From the NCBI GenBank assembly GCA_050293885.1, contig JBNKNO010000046.1, forward strand, positions 1 to 26,742: a DNA stretch of 26,742 nt, in the 5' to 3' direction. The translations under genes were made by a program, and so were the position numbers. Positions 1 to 6,731 of the stretch are shown here, piece by piece (within the stretch, counting starts at the first letter, position 1; each line of letters begins with the position of its first letter). The notes below the pieces were generated by a model. It worked only from the letters and a program-made list of their open reading frames with translations, was not told the origin of the DNA and ran no database searches. Source of the DNA: Nitrogeniibacter sp050293885. Its GTDB lineage: Bacteria; Pseudomonadota; Gammaproteobacteria; Burkholderiales; Rhodocyclaceae.

Positions 1-90
1 AAGAACGCCGTGCGCCCGACCGTGGCCTTTCCCTATCCGGTGCTCCTGCTGGTCATCGGCGCGGCCGCGCTGTGGGAGCGATCGCTCTAG
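1..90 (+). CDS. 3' end of a membrane-protein gene (unidentified)
   Basis: Frame 1 is open from the window edge to the TAG at 88-90 and gives 29 C-terminal residues. About 18 of them are hydrophobic (FPYPVLLLVIGAAALWER), which looks like a final transmembrane helix with a short charged tail. The family cannot be told from this fragment. Its stop codon overlaps the stop codon of the convergent arfB gene, sharing CTAG at 87-90, so no intergenic terminator separates the two. Confidence 0.55.
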   Translation, partial: KNAVRPTVAFPYPVLLLVIGAAALWERSL

Positions 91-533
91 TCGTCCGACA
101 CACGCCCCCGGCTGGCCTTGAGCTGACCACGGCGTTGCTTGGATTCGAGCCGGCGCCGACGTGAGCCCAGCGTGGGCCGCGTCGCCCGGCGCGTCTTGGG
201 CACGTGCGCCGCCTGCGCGATCAACTCGCGCAAACGCTCGAGCGCCGCAAGCCGGTTGGCACGCTGGGTACGCGCCGTCTGCGCCTTGATGACGACCACG
301 CCATCGGCGGTAATGCGCTGATCGCGCAACTGCATGAGGCGCGTCTTGATCGCCTCGGGCAGCGACGAGGCGAAGATGTCGAAACGCAGGTGAATGGCGG
401 AGGACACCTTGTTCACGTTCTGCCCGCCTGCGCCTTGCGCGCGGATGGCCTCGAAGCCGATCTCGCGCAGCGGTACGCTCAGACGCGCATCGATCCGCAG
501 CGCTTCCTCGTCTACTTGCGTGGCATCATTCAT
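87..533 (-). CDS. arfB: Alternative ribosome-rescue factor / peptidyl-tRNA hydrolase ArfB (YaeJ)
   Basis: ArfB releases nascent peptides from ribosomes stalled on truncated mRNA. Its GGQ loop hydrolyses peptidyl-tRNA while its basic C-terminal tail enters the empty mRNA channel. The 148-residue product has the release-factor GGQ at residues 36-38, followed by NVNKVSSAIHLRF, and ends in a tail rich in Arg and Lys (RRATRPTLGSRRRRLESKQRR). The length fits ArfB (about 140 aa) and is far short of RF1/RF2. The start at 533 was preferred because the 18 residues from the upstream start at 587 look unlike the family, and GGTGG lies just upstream of 533. The methyltransferase start is only 28 bp away on the other strand, so the promoters of the divergent pair must overlap or lie inside the genes. 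Confidence 0.93.
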   Translation of the reverse strand: MNDATQVDEEALRIDARLSVPLREIGFEAIRAQGAGGQNVNKVSSAIHLRFDIFASSLPEAIKTRLMQLRDQRITADGVVVIKAQTARTQRANRLAALERLRELIAQAAHVPKTRRATRPTLGSRRRRLESKQRRGQLKASRGRVSDD

Positions 534-561
534 CCATCCACCCCGACTCCAATCCGAAACA

Positions 562-1188
562 ATGGCGCAACGCCCCGACGACGACACCCTCGCCCAGCAT
601 ACCCTCGCGCATTACGAGTTCAACGCGATCGGCTATCGCGACGGCACCGCCGACCACGACGTGAGCCAGAACGTGGACGCCCTGCTGCGCGCCATCGAGG
701 GGCCGCCCCCCTACCGCATTCTCGATCTGGGCTGCGGTCCGGGGCGCGATCTGCGCACCTTTCGCGATCTGGGCCACGAGGCCATCGGGCTCGACGGTGC
801 CGCCGAGTTCGTCAAACTCGCCCGCGCCGAAACCGGCTGCGAGGTGTGGCATCAGAACTTCATCGCGCTCGAACTGCCGGCCGGCCATTTCGACGGCGTG
901 TTCGCCAACGCCTCGTTGTTCCACACGCCACGCGCCCGCCTGCCCGCGCTACTCGCCGCCGTGCATGCCGGCCTCAAGCCGCGGGGCGTGCTGTTCTGCT
1001 CCAACCCGCGCGGCGACAATCAGGAAGGCTTCACGGGTTCGCGCTACGGCTGTTACTACGACCTGCCGACCTGGCAGGCGCTGCTCACGGCCGCCGGCTT
1101 CGACGAAGTCGAACACTACTACCGCCCGCCGGGGCGGCCACGCCATGAACAACCGTGGCTGGCGAGCGTGTGGCGCAGGCGCGACTAG
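562..1188 (+). CDS. Class I SAM-dependent methyltransferase
   Basis: This 208-residue protein has a SAM-binding motif I (ILDLGCGPGRDL, around residues 53-64), an acidic motif II region (GLDGAAEFV) and a later YYRPPG segment. The segment DHDVSQNVDALL before motif I resembles a small family of single-domain Rossmann methyltransferases whose substrate is not clear. The ATG at 562 was chosen because the conserved-looking N-terminus starts there; an upstream in-frame extension to 394 would run antisense through arfB. The ribosome binding site is weak. The TAG stop shares CTAG with the stop of the convergent permease gene. I cannot name a substrate from sequence. Confidence 0.85.
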   Translation: MAQRPDDDTLAQHTLAHYEFNAIGYRDGTADHDVSQNVDALLRAIEGPPPYRILDLGCGPGRDLRTFRDLGHEAIGLDGAAEFVKLARAETGCEVWHQNFIALELPAGHFDGVFANASLFHTPRARLPALLAAVHAGLKPRGVLFCSNPRGDNQEGFTGSRYGCYYDLPTWQALLTAAGFDEVEHYYRPPGRPRHEQPWLASVWRRRD

Positions 1189-1937
1189 CGCAAAGCCAGA
1201 CGCAAGGCGATGGCGACGGTGGTGATCACGATCACCGGCCGCACCAACGCCGTCCCGCGGCGAATCACCATGTTCGAGCCCAGACGCGCACCGACGATCT
1301 GCGCGACCGCCATGGCAAGCACCAGCGACCACACCACATGGCCGCCCAGGATGAAGACCCCCATCGAGGTGGCGTTGGTGACCAACACCAGCGGCTTGGT
1401 GCTCGCCGTTGCGCGGCGCATGTTGAAGCCGCGCAAGCCGGCGAAGGCGGCGGCGGAGAACGACCCCATGCCCGGCCCGAAAAAGCCGCCATAAACACCC
1501 AGACCGCCCCCCACCAGCGGCGCGAACGCCTCCGGCGTCAGGCGCGGCGACGTGTCGCGATCCGAAATCTGCGGTGAAAACGCAAAATAGTCGGCCAGCA
1601 CGATGAGGATCAACGGCAGCAGTTTTTCCAGCAGCGCGGCGTCGAGTTGCTGGACCAGCAAGGTGCCGCCAATGGCGCCGACAAAGGCCCACGCGAGCGT
1701 GGCGCGCAGCGGCGCCAGATCGAGATGCCCCTGACGGAAGTAGTTGAATGCGGACGACATGGTGCCGAACACACTCTGGCACTTGTTGGTCGCCAAGGCC
1801 TGCACCGGCGGGATACCCGCCCACAACAGGCAGGGCAGCACAAGCATGCCGCCGGCACCGGCAATGGAGCTGATGAAGCCGCCGAGAAAGGCGACGAGCG
1901 TAAGCCCCGCGAATACGGGGAGTGAAATTTCAGGCAT
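1185..1937 (-). CDS. TauE/SafE-family membrane permease
   Basis: The 250-residue hydrophobic product has the repeated helical layout of the TauE/SafE (DUF81) family. Glycine-rich segments occur near the start of each half: FLGGFISSIAGAGGML near residue 20, and GGGLGVYGGFFGPGMG about 120 residues later. Family members export or import small anions such as sulfite, sulfoacetate or related organosulfur compounds; the substrate here is unknown. ATG at 1937 is a natural start, with the first membrane segment following at once. The gene overlaps the convergent methyltransferase by 4 bp, and the 120 bp upstream holds no clear promoter. No sulfur-metabolism gene is adjacent to suggest a substrate. 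Confidence 0.88.
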   Translation of the reverse strand: MPEISLPVFAGLTLVAFLGGFISSIAGAGGMLVLPCLLWAGIPPVQALATNKCQSVFGTMSSAFNYFRQGHLDLAPLRATLAWAFVGAIGGTLLVQQLDAALLEKLLPLILIVLADYFAFSPQISDRDTSPRLTPEAFAPLVGGGLGVYGGFFGPGMGSFSAAAFAGLRGFNMRRATASTKPLVLVTNATSMGVFILGGHVVWSLVLAMAVAQIVGARLGSNMVIRRGTALVRPVIVITTVAIALRLALR

Positions 1938-2057
1938 GGATTGGGCTGGGTGCAGACAACACGAGCGAGAGGATACGCGCTCAAACCGCGGTCATGGACG
2001 ATTCACACCGTGTCGATAACAACAGGTCACAAAACGAGACCGCCCACGTGGGTCGGC

Positions 2058-2978
2058 TCAGGCGTCCGCCGCTCGCGGCCTGAACAGCTTTTGAGCCAGC
2101 GCGACGATCGCCACCACGACCGCCCCGAGCACGACCCCCAGCACGCTATTGAGCGCCAGCGGCACAAGGGCGCCGAGGGTGCCGCCGGCCTGTTCGGCCA
2201 GTTGCGTGATGCCATGGTGCAAGGGCGCGATGCCATGGCTGATGATGCCGCCGCCGACGAGGAACATGGCGGCCGTGCCGACAACTGACAAGGTGCGCAT
2301 CAACCAGGGTGCGGCCGCGACGATAGCGGCGCCGATCACCTGCGTGGCCCGCCCCTGCTTGCGACGCAGCCACAAACCGAGGTCATCGAGTTTCACGATC
2401 GCGGCAACGAGCCCATAGACCCCCGCCGTCATCACCACCGCGATACCGCTCAACACCGCCAGCCGCACCAGGAAGCTGCTGTCGGCAACGATGCCCAGGG
2501 TGATGACGATGATCTCGCCCGACAGGATGAAATCGGTGCGCACCGCGCCGCGGATCTTCTTGCGCTCGAAGGCAACCAGATCGACGACCGGATCGGCCAC
2601 TGCACGCACCAGCTCGGCGTGATGCGCCTGCTTGTCCTGGCGATGCGTGAGCGCGTGCCACAACTTCTCGAAGCCCTCGAAACACAGAAAGGCACCACCG
2701 GCCATCAACATCGGCAGGATCACCCACGGCGCCACCGCACTGATGGCCAGCGCCGCCGGCACGAGAATGGCCTTGTTGCGCATCGAGCCCTTGAACACGG
2801 CCCACACCACCGGCAGTTCCCGGTCGGCCCGCACGCCGGCCACCTGCTCGGCATTGACCGCCAGATCGTCGCCGAGCACGCCCGCCGTTTTCTTGGCGGC
2901 CACCTTGCTCAGTAGCGAAACGTCGTCGAGCAGTGTGGCGATGTCGTCAATCAGGGCCAACAGGCTGGAGGCGGCCAT
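2058..2978 (-). CDS. DUF808-family inner-membrane protein (YedI-like)
   Basis: This 306-residue protein begins SLLALIDDIATLLDDVSLLSKVAAKKTAGVLGDD-type, the characteristic amphipathic N-terminus of DUF808 (YedI) proteins. Several membrane segments follow, including AILVPAALAISAVAPWVILPMLMAGGAFLCFEGFEK and at least three more in the C-terminal half. The family is widespread in proteobacteria and has no established function. The start at 2978 is supported by GAGGA 7 nt upstream on the minus strand. A perfect 10-bp palindrome (CCCACGTGGG, 2043-2052) lies just past the stop but has no T-tract, so I do not call it a terminator. Confidence 0.85.
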   Translation of the reverse strand: MAASSLLALIDDIATLLDDVSLLSKVAAKKTAGVLGDDLAVNAEQVAGVRADRELPVVWAVFKGSMRNKAILVPAALAISAVAPWVILPMLMAGGAFLCFEGFEKLWHALTHRQDKQAHHAELVRAVADPVVDLVAFERKKIRGAVRTDFILSGEIIVITLGIVADSSFLVRLAVLSGIAVVMTAGVYGLVAAIVKLDDLGLWLRRKQGRATQVIGAAIVAAAPWLMRTLSVVGTAAMFLVGGGIISHGIAPLHHGITQLAEQAGGTLGALVPLALNSVLGVVLGAVVVAIVALAQKLFRPRAADA

Positions 2979-3111
2979 GCGGATATCCTCGGGAAACAGA
3001 TCGGGTGGGAAACCGCGCCATGGTAACCGTCTGAGCGGCTGCGCGCAGCCCTCCGAGCGATTACGGCACCGACTGCTACACTCGAGAAATCAGCGATTCA
3101 CGGAGTTCATC

Positions 3112-4470
3112 ATGGCTGCCTACGACTACGATCTCGTCACCATCGGCGCCGGCTCGGGCGGTGTCGCCGCCAGCCGTCGCGCCGCCGCGCTCGGCGCCAA
3201 AGTGGCTATCTGCGAGGGCGACCGCGTGGGCGGCACCTGCGTGATCCGCGGCTGCGTACCCAAGAAACTCATGATGTACGCCGCCCAGTTTGCCGATGCC
3301 TTTGCCGATGCACCGGGCTACGGCTGGTCGCTGGTGCCACCGGATTTCGACCTCGGCGCGCTGGTGGCGGCCAAGAATGCGGAAACCGCGCGGCTCGAAG
3401 GCATCTACCGCAACATGCTCGACAGCGCCGACGTCACCCTGCTCACCGGGCAGGCGCGGCTCATCGATGCGCACACCGTCGCCGTGGGCGACTCGCGCGT
3501 CAGCGCAGCGCACATTCTCATCGCCACCGGCGGCACGCCCAGCCACCCGCGCATCGACGGCTTGGAGTTGGCGATCAGTTCCAACGAGTTGCTCGATCTC
3601 GACACCTTGCCGCGTCGCCTGCTGGTGCTTGGCGCCGGCTACATCGCGGTGGAATTCGCCGGCATTTTCGCCGGTCTGGGCAGCGAGGTGACCCTCGCCT
3701 ACCGCGCCGATCTGCCGCTGCGCGGCTTCGACGACGACATCCGGCGCCGGCTGGCCACCGCCATGACGGACCGGGGCATCACCCTCGCCAGTGGCTTCGA
3801 GCCGGAGAAACTCGAACGCATGCCCAACGGCATTCGCTGCCACGCCAAAGACGGTCGCATCGTCGAGGCAGACGTGGTGTTGAGCGCGCTCGGACGTCGT
3901 CCCAACACCGACGGGCTCGGACTCGACGCCGCCGGCGTGGCCGTGAATGCCCGATCAGGCGCCATCGAAGTGACGCCGGATTCACGCACCTCGGTGGACA
4001 ACATCTACGCCGTGGGCGACGTCACCGACCGGGCCGCGCTCACGCCGGTGGCCATCGCCGAGGGCCGCGCCTTCGCCGAGTCGGTGTTCGGCAACACGCC
4101 GCGCATCGTCGATCACAGCCTGATCGCCACCGCCGTGTTCAGCCAGCCGCCGATCGGCACCATCGGGCTGTCGGAGGCGGCCGCCACCGCGGCGGGCCAC
4201 CAGGTGACGGTGTTCGAAGCCGACTTCCGCCCCATGAAGCACACCCTGGCCGGGCGCGCCGAACGCGCCTACATGAAAGTGGTGGTCGATGCCGACACCG
4301 ACAAGGTGCTCGGTGCGCACCTGATTGGCGCCGACTCGGGCGAAATCATCCAGGCACTGGCCGTCGCCATCACCATGGGCGCCACCAAAGCGGATCTGGA
4401 TCGCACGCTCGCCGTGCACCCGACCTCGGCTGAAGAGCTGGTACTGATGCGCACGCCACGCACGGACTGA
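3112..4470 (+). CDS. gor: Glutathione-disulfide reductase (NADPH, FAD)
   Basis: The product is a 452-residue class I flavoprotein disulfide reductase that would keep glutathione reduced in the cytoplasm. It has an N-terminal FAD-binding GAGSGG (12-17) and a redox-active disulfide CVIRGC (Cys43/Cys48) within GGTCVIRGCVPKK. The central NAD(P) domain has GAGYIAVEFA, with arginines after the second strand (AYRADLPLR), as in NADPH-specific enzymes. A second FAD motif (YAVGDVTDR) and the C-terminal HPTSAEE (His436/Glu441 catalytic pair) complete the fold. CVIRGC rather than CVNVGC resembles the plant/cyanobacterial GR subgroup. The ATG at 3112 has GGAG 6 nt upstream; extending the frame to 2632 would run through the DUF808 gene. 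A strong hairpin follows the stop. Confidence 0.95.
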   Translation: MAAYDYDLVTIGAGSGGVAASRRAAALGAKVAICEGDRVGGTCVIRGCVPKKLMMYAAQFADAFADAPGYGWSLVPPDFDLGALVAAKNAETARLEGIYRNMLDSADVTLLTGQARLIDAHTVAVGDSRVSAAHILIATGGTPSHPRIDGLELAISSNELLDLDTLPRRLLVLGAGYIAVEFAGIFAGLGSEVTLAYRADLPLRGFDDDIRRRLATAMTDRGITLASGFEPEKLERMPNGIRCHAKDGRIVEADVVLSALGRRPNTDGLGLDAAGVAVNARSGAIEVTPDSRTSVDNIYAVGDVTDRAALTPVAIAEGRAFAESVFGNTPRIVDHSLIATAVFSQPPIGTIGLSEAAATAAGHQVTVFEADFRPMKHTLAGRAERAYMKVVVDADTDKVLGAHLIGADSGEIIQALAVAITMGATKADLDRTLAVHPTSAEELVLMRTPRTD

Positions 4471-4487
4471 TCGTCCGGCCGAAAAAC

Positions 4488-4517
4488 AAAAACGGGGTGA
4501 TGCGTCACCCCGTTTTT
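4488..4517. terminator. Bidirectional intrinsic terminator between gor and dodecin gene
   Basis: A perfect 13-bp stem (AAAAACGGGGTGA paired with TCACCCCGTTTTT) closes a TGCG loop. The A-tract on the left and T-tract on the right give a U-run in either direction. It therefore can end both gor (plus strand) and the convergent dodecin gene (minus strand). Confidence 0.92.
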
Positions 4518-4534
4518 CATGGCCCATCCCGAAC

Positions 4535-4735
4535 TCAATCGCTCAGGAAAGTCACCTTCATCGTCACCCGGTAAGCCGCCCCGCCATTGCCCGCCGCAAC
4601 CCGCGTCTGGCGGGCAATCCAGGCGCCGCACACATTCTTCATGGTGCGGCGCGCACGCGCGATGCCCGACTTGGTGGCATCCTCGAAGCTCAGTCCGGAT
4701 TCCGAAACGATCTCGGTCACATGGGGCGTTGGCAT
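4535..4735 (-). CDS. Dodecin (small flavin-binding storage protein)
   Basis: Dodecins are roughly 65-75-residue proteins that assemble into hollow dodecamers and store or buffer flavins. This 66-residue product matches the fold pattern: a first strand (VTEIVSESG), a helix with the family spacing SFEDATKSGIARARRTMKNV, a tryptophan (GAWI) where dodecins stack against the isoalloxazine ring, and two C-terminal strands ending AAYRVTMKVTFLSD. The start at 4735 has AGGAG (4744-4748, minus strand) 8 nt upstream, which decides it over longer in-frame openings. The gene is monocistronic as far as can be seen and faces the gor terminator. Reading it as another small beta-alpha-beta protein is possible but less likely. 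Confidence 0.87.
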   Translation of the reverse strand: MPTPHVTEIVSESGLSFEDATKSGIARARRTMKNVCGAWIARQTRVAAGNGGAAYRVTMKVTFLSD

Positions 4736-4858
4736 GGCGAAGCTCCTGAGCTGAACGGGGGCAAGATTTCTTGCTCTCTGTCAGAGACCTCGGCATCGGC
4801 CGTCCAAGCCTGAAGACTCAAATGTAAAACCGCGTCAATTGCACCATCGAAACGCCGA

Positions 4859-4901
4859 TCAAGCCTGAAACGCCACCTGCTTCGCAAAAACGCGCTCGAA
4901 C
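4859..4901 (-). CDS. Possible 3' end of a gene cut by the assembly gap
   Basis: Reading the minus strand out of the N run, one frame gives 13 residues (FERVFAKQVAFQA) and a TGA at 4859-4861. The composition looks like the end of a real protein, but 13 codons prove nothing and the family is not recognisable. If real, most of the gene lies in or has been lost at the gap, since only 9 bases separate the other gap edge from the AEC transporter stop codon. Confidence 0.25.
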
Positions 4902-4997
4902 NNNNNNNNNNNNNNNNNNNNNNNNNNNNNNNNNNNNNNNNNNNNNNNNNNNNNNNNNNNNNNNNNNNNNNNNNNNNNNNNNNNNNNNNNNNNNNNN
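4902..4997. other. Assembly gap (96 Ns)
   Basis: Ninety-six consecutive undetermined bases. The true length of the missing sequence is not known from the window. Any open frame drawn across it is unreliable. Confidence 1.
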
Positions 4998-5006
4998 GAC
5001 AAGGGA

Positions 5007-5882
5007 TTACGGCAGCACCAGCGCGAGCGCAATCGGCAAGAAGGCAACCGCTGCCACGTTGCCGATCAGCACCATCGACGCCACCTTTTCGGGCTCCTGG
5101 CCGTAGCGCTCGGCAAAGATGTAATTGAGCACGGCCGGCGGCAAGGCACCGAACACCAGCACCAGCGCACGCTGTTGCGGCGGAAAGTCGAACAACGCCA
5201 GCAGCACGCCCGCAATGGCCATGCCGACCAGCGGCCGCGCCACCGCGCCGAATACACCCAAACCCACCGCCGAGATGCGCGAGTCGTTCAGCCGCACGCC
5301 CAGTCCGAACAACATCAGCGGAATGGAAATGTCGCCCACCATCTTGATCGACAGCAGCAAGGGCTCCCACACCGGGATGCCCGCCATGCCCACGGCCAGA
5401 CCCGCGAAGGTCGCCATCACCGACGGCACTTTCCAGATCGTGAGAATGCGCACCCGGTGGTCGAGCAACCAGGCGCCGAACGAGAAGTGCAGCAGGTTGG
5501 AGGCCATGAACATCACCACCGCCGGCGCCAGCGCCTGCTCGCCAAACGCCAGCACCGCCAGTGGCAGCCCCAGGTTGCCGCAATTGTTGAACATCAGCGG
5601 CGGCACCAGGGTCTTGGGATCGATACGCATGACCTTGGCCAACGCCCACGCCGTCAGCCCCGAACCGACCACGATCGCCAACGTCGCCAGTAGCAGCGGA
5701 ATATCGTTCTCAGGCCGAAACGGTCGACTGACCAACGCACCGAACACCAGCGCCGGTACGAACACGTCCATGTTGAGCTTGTTGGCGTGGGTCAGATCCG
5801 GCCGTGCCTTGCGCCCGACGAAGTAACCCAGCGCCACGATGGCAAAGACGGGAAAGAGAATCGAGACAATGCGCAGGAGCAT
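5007..5882 (-). CDS. AEC-family (auxin efflux carrier-like) transporter
   Basis: This 291-residue polytopic membrane protein follows the AEC (auxin efflux carrier/malonate permease) pattern. It starts with a helix RIVSILFPVFAIVALGYFVGRK, followed by LNMDVFVPALVFGAL. The family motif around FNNCGNLGLPLAVLAFG lies in the first half, and the second half of the ten-helix layout has PLMLFGLGVRL and FGALPPAVLNYIFAERYG. Bacterial members move malonate, malate or other carboxylates; this substrate is unknown. I prefer ATG at 5882, which begins directly before the first helix, over TTG at 5900, which would add six residues; neither has a clear ribosome binding site. The stop lies 9 bases from the assembly gap. 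Confidence 0.88.
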   Translation of the reverse strand: MLLRIVSILFPVFAIVALGYFVGRKARPDLTHANKLNMDVFVPALVFGALVSRPFRPENDIPLLLATLAIVVGSGLTAWALAKVMRIDPKTLVPPLMFNNCGNLGLPLAVLAFGEQALAPAVVMFMASNLLHFSFGAWLLDHRVRILTIWKVPSVMATFAGLAVGMAGIPVWEPLLLSIKMVGDISIPLMLFGLGVRLNDSRISAVGLGVFGAVARPLVGMAIAGVLLALFDFPPQQRALVLVFGALPPAVLNYIFAERYGQEPEKVASMVLIGNVAAVAFLPIALALVLP

Positions 5883-6014
5883 GGCGGGGGCCGATCGCAA
5901 ACGGAGACCGCGTCAATTCTACCCGCGCACCAACGCCAGCGGCAGCAGGGCAATCACCTACAGATGCGCCGAACGGACCATCGCCGGAATCCCACATGAA
6001 ACATGAATAAAGCA

Positions 6015-6028
6015 TACTCGAGTACAAT
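6015..6028 (+). promoter_or_regulatory. Putative -10 box with abutting palindrome before the PEP-CTERM gene
   Basis: TACAAT at 6023-6028 is a good sigma-70 -10 hexamer 28 bp before the start codon. No convincing -35 lies 16-19 bp upstream. The perfect palindrome TACTCGAGTA (6015-6024) overlaps the first two bases of the -10 and could be an operator that explains activator dependence. No sigma-54 -24/-12 element is visible. Confidence 0.4.
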
Positions 6029-6055
6029 AACGCGCATGCCATAGGAAGAAGAATC

Positions 6056-6661
6056 ATGCAAAAAAAACACCTGATCCTGCTGACCATGGCGCTTGCCGCC
6101 AACCTTGCCAGCGCCAGCGAAGGCGCGCTCTCCTGTTCCGGCGACATGAGCTTTGTCGACGGCGCCAACACGAGCATTCGGTGTACCGGCGATTTATGGC
6201 TCAGCGATGGTCTGTCACTTTCAGCGGAAGAGTCCATCAGCATTTGGGCGGGCAGCCGGCTCGAAATAATCGAGGCCACGCTTTCGGCGCCGAGGGTCTC
6301 ACTGTCGGCTGAAGACAGCGTCATCATCAACGATCTGGCCACCATCATTGGGATGACATCCGTCAGCACAGTCGTTGTGGGCACCGAGTACGACTCACGA
6401 GAAATCGGCTACCGGGAGCCCTTGGCTGGCACGCTGCAGGTCGAACCCGGCAGCAGCATTAGCCTGAGCACCAGCCCTGTCAATGTGCCGCGGATCTTCA
6501 CTTCTTCAGGCGCGGGCGGCACCCTTGCCATCGCGCCCGGCGGATCGCTCACACTGACCGGCGGTACCTTGACGATTTCTCCAGTCCCCGAACCCGCCCC
6601 CTACACGATGCTACTCGCCGGCCTCGGACTCGTCGCAACATTGGTGCGCCGTCGCAACTGA
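6056..6661 (+). CDS. PEP-CTERM sorting-domain secreted protein
   Basis: The 201-residue product has a Sec-type signal peptide (residues 1 to about 20, with hydrophobic core LILLTMALAANLASA). A Ser/Thr/Gly-rich body of repeated beta-like segments follows (SLSAEES, VSLSAEDS, GSSISLS, GSLTLTGGTLTI). It ends with a canonical PEP-CTERM tail: VPEP at 177-180, a hydrophobic helix (YTMLLAGLGLVATLV) and a terminal RRRN. Such tails are cut and anchored by an exosortase (EpsH family) in bacteria making extracellular polysaccharide. Two cysteines (27 and 43) could form a disulfide. AGGAAG stands upstream of the ATG. The gene is alone, with no exosortase or polysaccharide genes in the window. The specific role is unknown. 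Confidence 0.85.
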   Translation: MQKKHLILLTMALAANLASASEGALSCSGDMSFVDGANTSIRCTGDLWLSDGLSLSAEESISIWAGSRLEIIEATLSAPRVSLSAEDSVIINDLATIIGMTSVSTVVVGTEYDSREIGYREPLAGTLQVEPGSSISLSTSPVNVPRIFTSSGAGGTLAIAPGGSLTLTGGTLTISPVPEPAPYTMLLAGLGLVATLVRRRN

Positions 6662-6686
6662 TCCAGGAGTCCTTCCTGCGAAAAAA

Positions 6687-6712
6687 CAAAGGCGCCCAGG
6701 TTGGCGCCTTTG
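6687..6712 (-). terminator. Intrinsic terminator of hslVU (possibly bidirectional)
   Basis: A perfect 10-bp stem (CAAAGGCGCC paired with GGCGCCTTTG) with a 6-nt loop lies 19 bp past the hslU stop. On the minus strand it is followed by six Ts (the As at 6681-6686), the classical form for ending hslU. On the plus strand it follows the PEP-CTERM gene but lacks a good T-run. Confidence 0.88.
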
Positions 6713-6731
6713 CTTGCCCACTGACAATCCC

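Noticed and set aside
2043..2052. CCCACGTGGG as a terminator after the DUF808 gene
   Set aside because: It has a 10-bp palindrome but no loop or T-tract suited to intrinsic termination.
4717..5649. Open frame continuing through the N gap into the AEC region
   Set aside because: Its continuity depends on 96 unknown bases, and it is out of frame with the clear AEC transporter.
5900..6055. Sigma-54 promoter before the PEP-CTERM gene, as known for some exosortase-linked genes
   Set aside because: No GG...GC -24/-12 pair with proper spacing was found.
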